Source: Brevibacillus dissolubilis (GTDB taxonomy: Bacteria > Bacillota > Bacilli > Brevibacillales > Brevibacillaceae). Taken from it: DNA of 64,000 nt. Both the position numbers and the translations under genes were made by a program. Below, one piece after another: positions 41,606 through 51,271 of this stretch; the first letter of the stretch is position 1; each line of letters starts with the position of its first letter. The notes beneath the pieces are model-generated. The model saw nothing but the letters and a program-made list of their open reading frames with translations, did not search any database and had not been told where the DNA came from. Where the stretch lies: the NCBI RefSeq assembly GCF_006170445.1, contig NZ_VCNA01000009.1:186001-250000 (forward strand), given 5' to 3'.

Positions 41606-42433
41606 TTATGGCTTCTGGCATTTGGGGCAGATATGGGTTCCTCTGCCGCCCACTACGAAGCGGATGATCTGGGTTTTACAGATCGGGCAAGGCTCTTCTT
41701 TACGTCCGTAGACATTGAGCGATTGCTGGAACATCCCCATCTCGCCTTGCCCGTTGACATAGGATTTGATGGAGCTTCCACCCTGATCAACGGCTTCCTG
41801 CAGCGTCTCGATGATGCTCTCATGCAGGCGGGACACCTGACGCGGCGTCAATTCACCTGCCGGCTTCTCCGGATGGATCCTGGCGCGAAACAGGGATTCG
41901 TCCACATAAATATTCCCGAGTCCCACGAGAAATTCCTGGTTTAGCAAAAGCGGCTTAATTTTGGTGGTCTTGCCCTTGAGCATCTTACGGAAAAGTGCCA
42001 AGGAAAAGCTCTCGTCCAGCGGTTCCGGGCCAAGACCCTGAAGCGGCGGTGTCTCGTGCTCCAAGCCTTTTGGGATGATATCCATCGTGCCGAATTGACG
42101 CACATCGCGGTATCTCAGCTCTGTGCCATCCGTGAAGTGAAAAATCACATGGGTGTGCTTCTCTACCTCTTCGTCCTGGTTGTACACCCCATATCGGCCT
42201 TCCATCCGCAGGTGGGAGATCAGCACATCGCGGTCTAAGATGAATTTGATGAATTTGGCCCGTCGTTCGACTGCATGGATCGTCTGCCCGATCAGCTGGG
42301 CTTTGAACTCCTCCACATCGTCAGGGCGGCGGATGATGCGCGCGAGATTGACGGTGATGCGCTCAATCGTTTTGCCGCTGACAAGGGTACGCAGGGTACG
42401 GACGACGGTTTCGACTTCTGGCAACTCAGGCAT
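41606..42433 (-). CDS. mutM: Formamidopyrimidine-DNA glycosylase (MutM/Fpg)
   Basis: A 275-residue base-excision enzyme that removes 8-oxoG and formamidopyrimidines and cuts the abasic site. The N-terminus PELPEVETVVR contains the catalytic Pro2 and Glu3, there is a central H2TH region (NIYVDESLFRARIHP), and a C-terminal zinc finger CPICKTQIIRFVVGGRGTH with CPKC. It starts 11 bases after polA. Confidence 0.97.
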   Translation of the reverse strand: MPELPEVETVVRTLRTLVSGKTIERITVNLARIIRRPDDVEEFKAQLIGQTIHAVERRAKFIKFILDRDVLISHLRMEGRYGVYNQDEEVEKHTHVIFHFTDGTELRYRDVRQFGTMDIIPKGLEHETPPLQGLGPEPLDESFSLALFRKMLKGKTTKIKPLLLNQEFLVGLGNIYVDESLFRARIHPEKPAGELTPRQVSRLHESIIETLQEAVDQGGSSIKSYVNGQGEMGMFQQSLNVYGRKEEPCPICKTQIIRFVVGGRGTHICPKCQKP

Positions 42434-42444
42434 GTGAATCCTCC

Positions 42445-45141
42445 CTATTTCGCTTCATACCATGTCGGACCATAATGAACATCTACTTGTAACGGAACGC
42501 TGAGTCGGTCATCCATCGCGTTTTCCATCACATCGGCGACAAGCTGCTGCATGGTCTCAAGCTCTGCCTCCGGTACCTCGAAGACAAGTTCGTCGTGTAC
42601 CTGCAGAAGCATCCGGCTTTGCAGACCTTTTTCGGTGAGCTGCTGTTGCATGCGGATCATGGCCAGCTTGATGATGTCAGCAGCGGTTCCTTGGATCGGG
42701 GTGTTCATCGCGGTACGCTCGGCAAACGAACGCACGTTGAAATTAGAGCTGCGGATATCTGGCAGGGAGCGGCGGCGGTTCAGCAGGGTGGTGACATAGC
42801 CGTCCACCTTGGCCTGCTCGACGATATCGTGCATCCATTGCTTGACCCCAGAGAATACAGCAAAATATTGATCGATGAATTTCTGTGCTTCTTTTCGCGT
42901 GATATTGAGGTTCTGTGACAAGCCGTAGTCACTGATACCGTATACGATTCCGAAGTTGACCGCTTTGGCCTGTCTGCGCATCAACGAGGTGACTTCTGCT
43001 TCCTCTACGCCAAATACGTCCATCGCGGTACGGGTGTGGATGTCCATGCCTTTTTGGAAGGCGTCGATCAGGTTGGCGTCTTGGCTGATGTGCGCAAGAA
43101 TCCGCAGCTCAATCTGCGAATAGTCGGCAGCGAGTATATAACAGCCCGCTTCAGAAGGGACGAATGCTTCGCGAATTTTGCGGCCTTCTTCCAGACGAAT
43201 CGGGATGTTTTGCAGGTTCGGCTCGGTGCTGCTCAGGCGGCCTGTAGCGGTCGTGGCTTGGTTGAAGCTGGTGTGGACCTTGCCTGATTTTTGGTTAATC
43301 ACCTGAAGCAGTCCTTCGATGTAGGTGGAGCGGAGCTTGCCGAGCTGACGGAAATGCAGGATCGATTCGATGATCGGATGATAGCTGGCCAGCTTCTCCA
43401 GTACATCGGCACTGGTCGATGGGCCTGTCTTGGTCTTTTTGATCACAGGCAGTTGGAGACGGTCGAACAGGATTTCACCCAGCTGCTTCGGTGAATTGAT
43501 GTTGAACTTCTCGCCGCCTGCTAATTCATAGATTTTATCAGTAAGCTCGCCCAGTTTGGCATCCAGATCTTGGCCCATCTGTGTCAAGCGGTCCTGATCG
43601 ACTTTTATCCCTGTTGCTTCCATCTGAGCCAGCACCATGCTGAGTGGCTGTTCGATATCAGTCAACAGGTCGGTCAGCTGGTTGTTGGCAATCTCATCTT
43701 TCACCGTATGTACGCTTTGCCAGATGGCCGCTGCTTTGCGTGCGACGTGCTCGCTTAAGATCTCCTCACCCGGCACCTGACGCTTGGCACCTTTGCCGTA
43801 GATGTCCTCATCGCTTGCCAGCGGGATGGATGCGTGCTGTGCCGCTACATCACTTAAGGTCGGATTGCTCTCACTTGCATTGAGCAGATAAGAAGCCAGA
43901 TACAGGTCAAACGTGATGCCGTTCAGCTCCATGCCATGCCAGCCGAGGCCGACGCGGTCATGCTTGCCGTCGAAGACAAACTTCTCCTGGGTCTCGTCTG
44001 CAAGCCATGCGGTGAACTCCGACCAGTCTTTTGCCGCTTCATATGGAACGTACAGATTGACGCCGTCTGCGGCCAGTCCGAAGCCTAAGAGCGGGGAATA
44101 GTGGTAGTTATCACCATCGAGCTCGACGAACAGGCTCATCGGAGAGGTGAGCTTGGCGGCGTACTCGGCGTATTGATCAGGTCTGACGGTTTCATAAGTG
44201 AATTCGCTTGCTTGTTGGGTATTCGGTGCTGTGCCGTCTGCACCTGCGTTCTCGGTATTTTGATAAGAGACCGTCGGGGATGCACTCTTGATTTTCGGGA
44301 TCAGCGACTTGAACTCGACCTTTTTGAAAAAGTCCAGGAGTGTCGCCGGGTCATAGCCATTGTAGGTTACGTCATCCAAGCCCAGCTCGACAGGGGCTTC
44401 GCGCATGATCGTGGCGAGCGATTTGCTCATTTTGGCCTGCTCGACGTTGTTGCGCAGGTTCTCCTGCAGTTTTTTGCCGCTTACTTTATCGATGTTCTCC
44501 AATACCGCTTCAACGGACTGATATTCATGCAACAGCTTGAGTGCTGTTTTTTCACCGACACCAGGTACACCTGGGATGTTGTCCGAGGTATCGCCCATCA
44601 AGCCCTTGAGGTCGATGATCTGGAGCGGCTTGAGGCCGTATTTTTCTTCGATTTCCTTTGGAGTATAGCGCTCGATCTCACTGATACCTTTGCGGGTCAG
44701 GGAGACGGAGACATTGTCAGAGACGAGCTGGAGCATGTCTTTATCCCCGGTGATGACCGTAGTCTGGACACCTGTCTCGTCAGCGTAGCGGGTGAGGGTC
44801 CCGATGATGTCATCTGCCTCATAGCCCTCGATCTGGTAGCGCTTGATCGAATATGCGTCTAAAAGCTGGTGAAGCAGCGGGAACTGTTCGCGAAGCTCGT
44901 TCGGCGTCTTTTCCCGGCCTCCTTTATAATCGGTATATTCAGTGTGGCGGAACACCACTTTACCTGCGTCAAAAGCAACCAGTACATGGGTAGGCTTCAG
45001 CTCGTCCAACACTCTCATCAGCATGGTGGTGAAGCCGAGTACTGCATTCGTATGTAATCCACCTGATGTGGTCAAATCCGGCAATGCAAAAAACGCGCGA
45101 TACGCGATACTGTTGCCGTCGATCAGCACGACATGACTCAT
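42445..45141 (-). CDS. polA: DNA polymerase I
   Basis: An 898-residue enzyme for Okazaki-fragment processing and repair. The 5'-nuclease domain (1 to about 295) has VLIDGNSIAYRAFFAL and GLMGDTSDNIPGVPGVGEK. The middle proofreading-like domain lacks the DxE metal pair (VELDGD stands there instead of DTE), as in the inactive domain of thermophilic bacilli. The polymerase domain has DYSQIELRILAHIS, RRQAKAVNFGIVYGISDYG and QVHDELVFEVP. ATG 45141 has AGAGGGG upstream. It heads polA-mutM-coaE-slt. Confidence 0.98.
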   Translation of the reverse strand: MSHVVLIDGNSIAYRAFFALPDLTTSGGLHTNAVLGFTTMLMRVLDELKPTHVLVAFDAGKVVFRHTEYTDYKGGREKTPNELREQFPLLHQLLDAYSIKRYQIEGYEADDIIGTLTRYADETGVQTTVITGDKDMLQLVSDNVSVSLTRKGISEIERYTPKEIEEKYGLKPLQIIDLKGLMGDTSDNIPGVPGVGEKTALKLLHEYQSVEAVLENIDKVSGKKLQENLRNNVEQAKMSKSLATIMREAPVELGLDDVTYNGYDPATLLDFFKKVEFKSLIPKIKSASPTVSYQNTENAGADGTAPNTQQASEFTYETVRPDQYAEYAAKLTSPMSLFVELDGDNYHYSPLLGFGLAADGVNLYVPYEAAKDWSEFTAWLADETQEKFVFDGKHDRVGLGWHGMELNGITFDLYLASYLLNASESNPTLSDVAAQHASIPLASDEDIYGKGAKRQVPGEEILSEHVARKAAAIWQSVHTVKDEIANNQLTDLLTDIEQPLSMVLAQMEATGIKVDQDRLTQMGQDLDAKLGELTDKIYELAGGEKFNINSPKQLGEILFDRLQLPVIKKTKTGPSTSADVLEKLASYHPIIESILHFRQLGKLRSTYIEGLLQVINQKSGKVHTSFNQATTATGRLSSTEPNLQNIPIRLEEGRKIREAFVPSEAGCYILAADYSQIELRILAHISQDANLIDAFQKGMDIHTRTAMDVFGVEEAEVTSLMRRQAKAVNFGIVYGISDYGLSQNLNITRKEAQKFIDQYFAVFSGVKQWMHDIVEQAKVDGYVTTLLNRRRSLPDIRSSNFNVRSFAERTAMNTPIQGTAADIIKLAMIRMQQQLTEKGLQSRMLLQVHDELVFEVPEAELETMQQLVADVMENAMDDRLSVPLQVDVHYGPTWYEAK

Positions 45142-45262
45142 CCGTCCGACCCCTCTCTCGTTTTTCATTACATTTCATCATACCATAGCAGGACGGAAAC
45201 GTAAAAAACATGATACTATCATATAGTAGAACGAATTTTTGGAGAAAGGGTGAAATGTCCTA

Positions 45263-45814
45263 ATGACATACGTGTTAGAAACAGCCCGAACCAGATTACG
45301 CCAGCTGACTACCAGTGACACCCAGAACCTTGCCCACATTTTTACTGATCCTGAAGCGATGCGCTACTATCCGTCTACCAAGGATTTGAATGAGACGATT
45401 GCGTGGATTAACCGTATGATTCGCGGTTATGACGAAGACGGTATCGCGATGTGGGCGGTTGAGCATAAAGAAACCGGGGAATTCCTCGGACAGTGCGGCC
45501 TGATTATGCAGGAGGTGGACGATGTTCGGGAAACCGAGGTAGGCTACCTGTTCGTCCGCAAGTTCTGGGGGCAGGGGTATGCCACTGAGGTCGCGCGTGC
45601 CTGCATGGCGTATGGGTTTGGGCAGTTGCAACGCGAACGGATCATCTCGATTATCCGCCCGGAAAACTATCCCTCTAGCAATGTAGCCAAGCGCAATGGA
45701 ATGCGGCTGGATAAAACGACGTCGTGGAAGGGGTTCACCGTTGATATCTACGAAATTTCCAAAGAAACGTTTTACCAGCATGTTCAGGTTGCCGGAAAAG
45801 TCCGGCAGACGTAA
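45263..45814 (+). CDS. GNAT acetyltransferase, RimJ/RimL type
   Basis: A 183-residue acetyl-CoA-dependent transferase of the ribosomal-protein-alanine/RimJL branch: TARTRLRQLTTSDTQNL, VGYLFVRKFWGQGYATEVAR (acetyl-CoA pyrophosphate loop) and SSNVAKRNGMR. The substrate may be a protein N-terminus or a small amine. AAAGGGTG precedes the ATG. It is divergent from polA. Confidence 0.85.
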   Translation: MTYVLETARTRLRQLTTSDTQNLAHIFTDPEAMRYYPSTKDLNETIAWINRMIRGYDEDGIAMWAVEHKETGEFLGQCGLIMQEVDDVRETEVGYLFVRKFWGQGYATEVARACMAYGFGQLQRERIISIIRPENYPSSNVAKRNGMRLDKTTSWKGFTVDIYEISKETFYQHVQVAGKVRQT

Positions 45815-45883
45815 AATAGACGCTGATTGTTCTTCTGATGTACATCATGTTCTGACTACATAAAAAAAGGTGCTGACTCCCCT

Positions 45884-46822
45884 ATGGAAAAACCGCTTAT
45901 TCCTCCCTATCTCGCGCTGTTGATCGGCGTCTTGGCAATCTCTACTTCGGCGATTTTCGTCAAGCTGGCTTCTGCGCCGGCCTCTGTCATCGCGGCGTAC
46001 CGTTTAGTATTTACCGTGCTACTGATGCTTCCGATGCTGTTCTGGCAAAAGGGGGTCTTCAGCGAAATCGGCTCGATGAACCGTAAACAGTGGTGGCTCT
46101 CCATCTGGTCCGGGATCTTTCTGGCTAGTCATTTTGTCCTCTGGTTCGAATCGCTGAACTATACGTCGATTAACTCATCCACGGTGCTCGTCACCCTACA
46201 GCCGCTGTTTTCCTTTGTCGGCGGGTATTTTTTCTTCGGTGAACGGTTGAGCAAATTAGCTTTGCTCGGTGGTGTGATCGCCATCGGGGGCAGCTTTATC
46301 ATCGGTTGGGGGGATTTCCAGATCGGTGGGATGGCCTTATTCGGAGATATCCTTGCGCTTCTGGCTGCTCTGATGGTGACCCTGTATTGGCTGATCGGAC
46401 AGTATATGAGGCAGTATATCTCGTCAACTCCCTATACGCTGGTGGTCTATAGTGTAAGCAGTATCACACTGGTGCTGTACGTTCTTGTGATGGGGCATTC
46501 ACTTGTCGGTTACCCGGCAATGGATTGGCTGTGGTTTTTTGCATTGGCGCTTTTCCCGACGCTGCTTGGGCATTCTATTTTTAACTGGATTATTAAGTGG
46601 CTCAATACGACGACGGTCTCAATGGGCATTCTCGGTGAGCCAATCGGTACTGCCATCTTAGCGTACCTGATCTTCGGCGAGCTGGTAACCGTACCGCAAT
46701 GGATTGGCGGCGCGGTCATCCTCTTTGGGATCTACCTGTTTATCCGATACAACAAAGTCCAAGCCACAGCAAAAGGAGCTGCTACAGATGCGTCAACCGA
46801 ATCAGCGGAAAGGCTTGCGTGA
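45884..46822 (+). CDS. EamA-family DMT transporter
   Basis: A 312-residue membrane protein with ten TM segments in two EamA repeats (about 10-135 and 155-285). Each repeat ends near a conserved small-residue helix such as VLGEP-like GILGEPIGTAILAYL and FVGGYFFFGERL. It is a drug/metabolite exporter type with unknown substrate, often amino acids or metabolites. Shine-Dalgarno is weak. Its last 35 bases overlap a small gene. Confidence 0.85.
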   Translation: MEKPLIPPYLALLIGVLAISTSAIFVKLASAPASVIAAYRLVFTVLLMLPMLFWQKGVFSEIGSMNRKQWWLSIWSGIFLASHFVLWFESLNYTSINSSTVLVTLQPLFSFVGGYFFFGERLSKLALLGGVIAIGGSFIIGWGDFQIGGMALFGDILALLAALMVTLYWLIGQYMRQYISSTPYTLVVYSVSSITLVLYVLVMGHSLVGYPAMDWLWFFALALFPTLLGHSIFNWIIKWLNTTTVSMGILGEPIGTAILAYLIFGELVTVPQWIGGAVILFGIYLFIRYNKVQATAKGAATDASTESAERLA

Positions 46823-46922
46823 GTATATCAGCGGAATGACCGTGTGGGGAAAAATCGGCTGGATGATCGTGCTGGGGTATATTGTGGGGCGGATCATTAT
46901 TGTTTTGCGTAGTTTGGTTTAG
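46788..46922 (+). CDS. Small membrane protein (44 aa) overlapping the EamA gene
   Basis: An ORF of 44 residues, MRQPNQRKGLREYISGM then one TM (IGWMIVLGYIVGRIIIVL). AAAAGGAG lies nine bases before its ATG, inside the EamA gene end, in another frame. A basic head and a single TM are typical of small regulatory membrane proteins, but its role is unknown. Repeat D begins 15 bases after its stop. Confidence 0.55.
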   Translation: MRQPNQRKGLREYISGMTVWGKIGWMIVLGYIVGRIIIVLRSLV

Positions 46923-46936
46923 AAGTGCTGCTGCTC

Positions 46937-47279
46937 GGAGAGGCGACGACTTCCCATCCCATCGCCTTGTTGATTTGCCTTCGTAAGAAGGGGGGACTGG
47001 CCGCTACGAACGCTCCACTGAAAACATCGGGCAAAAAAAGCTAGTTGGGCATGTCCCGGAGAGGCGACGACTTCCCATCCCTCCGCCTTGTTGATTTCCC
47101 TTCGTAAGAAGGGGGGACTGGCCGCTACGAACGCTCCACTGAAAACACGGGCAAAAATGCTTATTCGGAGAGGATTGAAGTTTGCCCTGAAGCCCCTCAG
47201 AGATGTCATTTTCAGTGAATCATTCTCCGCTGGGTAGGGAAATCAAAGAGGCTCTGTGCTGGTAAGTCGCCGCCTCTCC
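46937..47279 (+). repeat. Structured repeat element, copy D with tandem partial copy
   Basis: A full 222-base element (47058-47279) is preceded by a partial copy of its left half (46937-47057, period 121 bases). Outer arms begin GGAGAGGCGACGACTT and pair with AAGTCGCCGCCTCTCC. The inner stem CACTGAAAA/TTTTCAGTG pairs 47138-47146 with 47209-47217. Shared with the other copies are GGGGACTGGCCGCTACGAA, GGGCAAAAATG, TTTGCCCTGA, CCTCAGAGA and TCTCCGCTGGGTAGG. The CATCTGGGTG block is replaced by other bases. Confidence 0.8.
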
Positions 47280-47336
47280 TGACCTGCCGTAGTGGGATGA
47301 GAAGAAGAAAAGATAAAAACAAATACACAAAAACAT

Positions 47337-47375
47337 TAAAAACTCGGTACTCCATCTAGGAATACCGAGTTTTTT
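47337..47375 (-). terminator. Terminator of the 138-residue gene
   Basis: AAAAAACTCGGTA and TACCGAGTTTTT pair on the minus strand around a 13-base loop. It lies about 110 bases after the stop at 47483. Confidence 0.75.
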
Positions 47376-47482
47376 GATCTTTACGTTCATAATATCTTTC
47401 TTATCTTTTCCCAAAAAAGAAGCCGGATTCCCATGAAGAGTGTGAGGATCATCTGTTTGTAAGAAGACCGGCCTCCCCACTT

Positions 47483-47899
47483 CTATTTTCCCCGGTCTAC
47501 TTGGATGGTCGTCCACTTCGTTCCGTCTTTCCCCACGACCTCAATCTCCACATTCCCCTGATACTCCTTATCCTCATACTTCCACTCAAATACAAATCCG
47601 TTTTTCGGTGACGTATCGCTGTACATGAAGGTTCTCTGCTTCCATTTTGCTTTTCGGTTCGGCACCATCCAGAAGCGTACCTCTTTTGCATGATAGGCAT
47701 CGACTTCGATGCGCAGCTCACCTGCTCCGGACGGCAGTTGTACCTTTTTGCCTTGAGCAGGGATCGAAGTTGTCACTTTCCGGATCACAGGAGTCTGTTT
47801 TCCCGAAGGAGGGGTAGGTTCTTCCGCTGCTGTTGCAATCGTGAGCGGCATCATCACCAGAGCGGCTATCAGCATACTGACTGTCTTTTGCTTCATCAT
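47483..47899 (-). CDS. Secreted protein of unknown function (138 aa)
   Basis: A signal peptide (KQKTVSMLIAALVMMPLTI, cleavage near ATAA) is followed by a short Pro-rich linker and a single beta-rich domain (about 40-138; ELRIEVDAYHAKEVRFWMVP, FVFEWKYEDKEYQGNVEIEV). It looks Ig- or fibronectin-like in layout, without a named family. AAAGGTG precedes the ATG. It lies downstream of the VanW gene, in the same direction. Confidence 0.7.
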   Translation of the reverse strand: MMKQKTVSMLIAALVMMPLTIATAAEEPTPPSGKQTPVIRKVTTSIPAQGKKVQLPSGAGELRIEVDAYHAKEVRFWMVPNRKAKWKQRTFMYSDTSPKNGFVFEWKYEDKEYQGNVEIEVVGKDGTKWTTIQVDRGK

Positions 47900-47966
47900 C
47901 TATGTCGCACCTTTCTTTTGGGAATGTTTCAGGCTAGATCAATACATGCCACATATTTCTTAAGCA

Positions 47967-48926
47967 TTAATTCCAAATCATCTCATCCTCTATCTGCGAC
48001 GAATTGTTCTCCACATGCTCCTGCTGCTCTTCTGGCACATTTTCCTTGGCACTTGGCACATCTCTCGTCTCGTGCTCCAGATCTGAGAACGAGTGGATCG
48101 TCACGACCACCTTGCCGAAGCGGGAGTAGGCACGGATCAGGACGGGATAGGGGTATTTGTTCTGAAAACGGAAATCTGGGCCGTACCAGCTGACCGTGGC
48201 ATCGCGTCCGGGTGGTACATAGGCGACGTCGCGGCTGTGTGAATAGCGCTGGACGATCTTGAGGCCGGAGCGGTCGACGGCATTGTAGAGAGTCGAAGAG
48301 ACCTGGCAGATCCCGCCGCCGACGCCCTCGGAGAGCTCTCCTTTGACGATCACGGGGGCTGGCAGGTAGCCGCGTTCTTTGGTGCGCTGTCCGACGACCT
48401 TGTTGAAGGAGAATACCTCTCCGGGGAAGAGCACATAGCTGTTGATCGCTTGGGCGGACAGCTCGATGTTGGTGGAACGGTTTTTATTGTAGGAGTTGTA
48501 ATACGTGATATATTGGCCGAGCTTTTTTTGGTGGAGCATGGTGAGTAATTGGCGGTCGACACGGGGCAGGATCGGGTGGGTCGGCACTTGCATGTGCATG
48601 CTGCCGCCATTGCTGTAATAGTACTGATAAAAGCCCTCAAGAAACTTTTTATGGTCCACCCTACGGCCTTTTTTCTCTTGAAGGATGCGTCCGTTCTCGT
48701 CGATCCGGGCATTCTGGGGAGCAATAGTCACCTGCTTGTCTACTTGTTTCATTAGGGTGTTGAGTTTTTCTATATCCAGTACGGGCCAGTCACCTGAGAG
48801 CGGCATGGTGTATTCACTGCGCTCGATTGCTGCTACCCGTTGTCCGTTGTAGTCGATGAGGAATGAGGCTGGACTCTGCTCTGCTTGCATCAGCATCGCC
48901 AGTCCGATCAGCCAGCTTACGTCCAT
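47967..48926 (-). CDS. VanW-family protein
   Basis: A 319-residue protein with a weakly hydrophobic N-terminal stretch (SWLIGLAMLM, residues 4-13), a peptidoglycan-binding-like region (about 60-165) and a C-terminal VanW domain. The VanW core shows NIELSAQAINSYVLFPGEVF, GYLPAPVIVKGELSEGVGGG, ICQVSSTLYNAV and AYVPPGRDATVSWYG. VanW occurs in some vancomycin clusters but is mostly a wall-associated protein of unknown activity; no van genes are present. AAAGGAGG lies before ATG 48926. The C-terminal tail is acidic. Confidence 0.85.
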   Translation of the reverse strand: MDVSWLIGLAMLMQAEQSPASFLIDYNGQRVAAIERSEYTMPLSGDWPVLDIEKLNTLMKQVDKQVTIAPQNARIDENGRILQEKKGRRVDHKKFLEGFYQYYYSNGGSMHMQVPTHPILPRVDRQLLTMLHQKKLGQYITYYNSYNKNRSTNIELSAQAINSYVLFPGEVFSFNKVVGQRTKERGYLPAPVIVKGELSEGVGGGICQVSSTLYNAVDRSGLKIVQRYSHSRDVAYVPPGRDATVSWYGPDFRFQNKYPYPVLIRAYSRFGKVVVTIHSFSDLEHETRDVPSAKENVPEEQQEHVENNSSQIEDEMIWN

Positions 48927-48956
48927 CAATCTGCCACCTCCTTTGGGTAGTATGAG

Positions 48957-49000
48957 CAAAAAAGCCTTTTCCAACGCATGGTCGCATGGAAAAGGCTTTC
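48957..49000 (-). terminator. ppk terminator
   Basis: AAAGCCTTTTCCATGCG and TGCGTTGGAAAAGGCTTTTTT pair on the minus strand, 30 bases after the ppk stop. Confidence 0.85.
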
Positions 49001-49030
49001 GATCCCAAAGACTGGGAAAGGCTATGTGGC

Positions 49031-51163
49031 TTACAAAACCCACTCTTCGGCTGGCTTATACGGTGCTGTGAACTTCTCCAGCTTCTTCTGCTCGGCGGCG
49101 ACGACCGCCAGCTCCATGAAGTAGCGCTGGGCATTGAACGGCTGCTCGTCGTCGGCAGGGCGGACACGGTGATACGTCCCCTCCGAATCCAACGCACGCG
49201 CCTTGGTATTGTCACTCAGATAGACCTCAAGGATGCTGGTGACACGATTGCAAAGCTCTGGCTCCTCTACTGGGAACATCAGCTCTACGCGGCGGTCGAG
49301 GTTGCGGGTCATCCAGTCGGCGCTCGACAGATAGACCTCCTCATCGCCGCCATTGCCGAAATAATAGATGCGGCTGTGCTCCAAGAAACGGTCGATGATG
49401 CTGAACACGCGGATATTTTCGCTCACGCCGGGGATACCCGGACGCAGGCAGCAGATACCGCGGATGATCAGGTCGATCTGTACTCCGGCACAGGAAGCTT
49501 CATAGAGCGTACCGATGATTTTTTCATCGGTGAGCGAGTTCATCTTGGCGATGATGCGTCCCGGCCTTTCCGGAGTATGCTTCTCGATCTCTCGACGGAT
49601 CATGGCGCTGAACTTGCGGCGAAGCCCTTTTGGTGCAGCCTCCAGCTTATTCCACTCCGGCGGCTCGGAATAGCCGGACAGATCGTTGAACAGCGCGGAC
49701 GCATCCATCCCGAACTCTTCCTTGCTGGTGAACAGACCGATATCCGTATACAGACGTGCTGTGCTGTTGTTGTAGTTGCCCGTCCCCAGATGTACGTAGC
49801 GGCGGATGTAGTCGCCTTCTTTGCGCACGACGAGGACGATTTTGCAGTGGGTTTTGAGACCGACGAGACCGTAGATCACCTGGCATCCAGACTTCTCCAG
49901 CTGACGCGCCCAGTGGATGTTGTTCTCCTCGTCAAAACGGGCCTTCAGCTCCACCAGCACCGTGACTTGCTTACCATTCTCAGCGGCATTGGCAAGGGCA
50001 CGGACGATCGGAGAATGCCCGCTCACACGGTAGAGCGTCTGCTTGATCGCCAGTACATTCGGGTCTTGGGCTGCTTTGGTCACGAAATCGACGACCGGCT
50101 CAAAGGACTCATACGGATGGTGCATCAGGATATCACGCTCCGCAATCGCCTCGAAGATATCTTCCTCACCGACCAGGTCAGCAGGCGGCTGCGGCAACAG
50201 TACCTCATCCCGAAGATGCTCATAGCCCGGCAGCTGCGTAAAGCTCATGAACTTGGTCAGATCAAGCGGCCCGTCAATCGAATAGATATCGCGCGTGTGA
50301 ACCTCCAGCGCCTCCTGCAGAATATGACGCAAATCTTCATCCATGCGGGCGTCGATCTCCAGACGGACAGCCGCGCCCCATTTGCGTTTTTTCAGCTCTT
50401 TTTCGATCTCCTTGAGCAGATCCTCTGCGCCCTCTTCATCCAGTGACATATCCGCGTTACGCGTGATCCGGAATGGATGGACGGCGCTGACTTCATTGCC
50501 TTTGAAAAGACGGTAGCTGTACCTTTTGATTACATCTTCAAGCAGGATGAACTCTTTTCGTTCCTCCGTTGCACCCGGCAGCTCGATATAACGGGAGAGC
50601 ACAGCAGGCACCTGCACGACGGCGAAGACCTTTTTGCTGTATTTAGCTTTTTTACGCTCGAGCATGATCGCCAGATTCAAGCTCTTGTTCAAGAGCAATG
50701 GAAACGGACGGCTCTGGTCGACCGCCAGCGGTGTCAGTACAGGATAAATATGATGATCAAAATAATGATCCAAAAAATCCTCCTGCTCACGGCTCAGCTG
50801 CTCGCCATGAACAATCTCGATGCCGTTGTCCGCCAATGCAGGCAGGATCTCTTCGCGGAAGCAGCGGTATTGACGCTCAACCATCTGATGGGTGCGCTGA
50901 TTGATCATCCGCAGTTGCTCTTTTGGCGTCTTGCCGGAAGAATCCGCTTTGTTAAAGCCCGCTTTTACCTGATCCTTGAGACCAGCTACTCGGACCATGA
51001 AGAATTCATCGAGATTGGAAGCGACAATCGCCAAAAACTTTAGCCGCTCCAATACCGGATTGCTCTTATCTAATGCTTCTTCTAACACACGGGCATTGAA
51101 TGCCAGCCAGCTCATCTCTCGGTTAATAAAATAATCCGGATGAAGAAGATCTCGTTCTTCCAC
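49031..51163 (-). CDS. ppk: Polyphosphate kinase
   Basis: A 710-residue PPK1 that builds polyphosphate from ATP reversibly. It has the N-terminal helical domain (INREMSWLAFNARVLEEA), a PHX-like body and two PLD-type catalytic lobes. The phosphorylated His lies in GLKTHCKIVLVVRKEG; YVHLGTGNYN and DWMTRNLDRRVELMFPVE are also typical. GTG start with AGGGGGAG upstream. It follows phoU after a terminator and lies near phoPR, consistent with phosphate storage. Confidence 0.97.
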   Translation of the reverse strand: MEERDLLHPDYFINREMSWLAFNARVLEEALDKSNPVLERLKFLAIVASNLDEFFMVRVAGLKDQVKAGFNKADSSGKTPKEQLRMINQRTHQMVERQYRCFREEILPALADNGIEIVHGEQLSREQEDFLDHYFDHHIYPVLTPLAVDQSRPFPLLLNKSLNLAIMLERKKAKYSKKVFAVVQVPAVLSRYIELPGATEERKEFILLEDVIKRYSYRLFKGNEVSAVHPFRITRNADMSLDEEGAEDLLKEIEKELKKRKWGAAVRLEIDARMDEDLRHILQEALEVHTRDIYSIDGPLDLTKFMSFTQLPGYEHLRDEVLLPQPPADLVGEEDIFEAIAERDILMHHPYESFEPVVDFVTKAAQDPNVLAIKQTLYRVSGHSPIVRALANAAENGKQVTVLVELKARFDEENNIHWARQLEKSGCQVIYGLVGLKTHCKIVLVVRKEGDYIRRYVHLGTGNYNNSTARLYTDIGLFTSKEEFGMDASALFNDLSGYSEPPEWNKLEAAPKGLRRKFSAMIRREIEKHTPERPGRIIAKMNSLTDEKIIGTLYEASCAGVQIDLIIRGICCLRPGIPGVSENIRVFSIIDRFLEHSRIYYFGNGGDEEVYLSSADWMTRNLDRRVELMFPVEEPELCNRVTSILEVYLSDNTKARALDSEGTYHRVRPADDEQPFNAQRYFMELAVVAAEQKKLEKFTAPYKPAEEWVL

Positions 51164-51271
51164 CGGGTTCTCCCCCTTTTTTGTTGAACAACATGTCCCT
51201 TGCTAGTATTTATATTACCCTAATGGCAAAATCCTTCAAACAGAATTTTGCCTCACCCTGCCCGAATGCAC

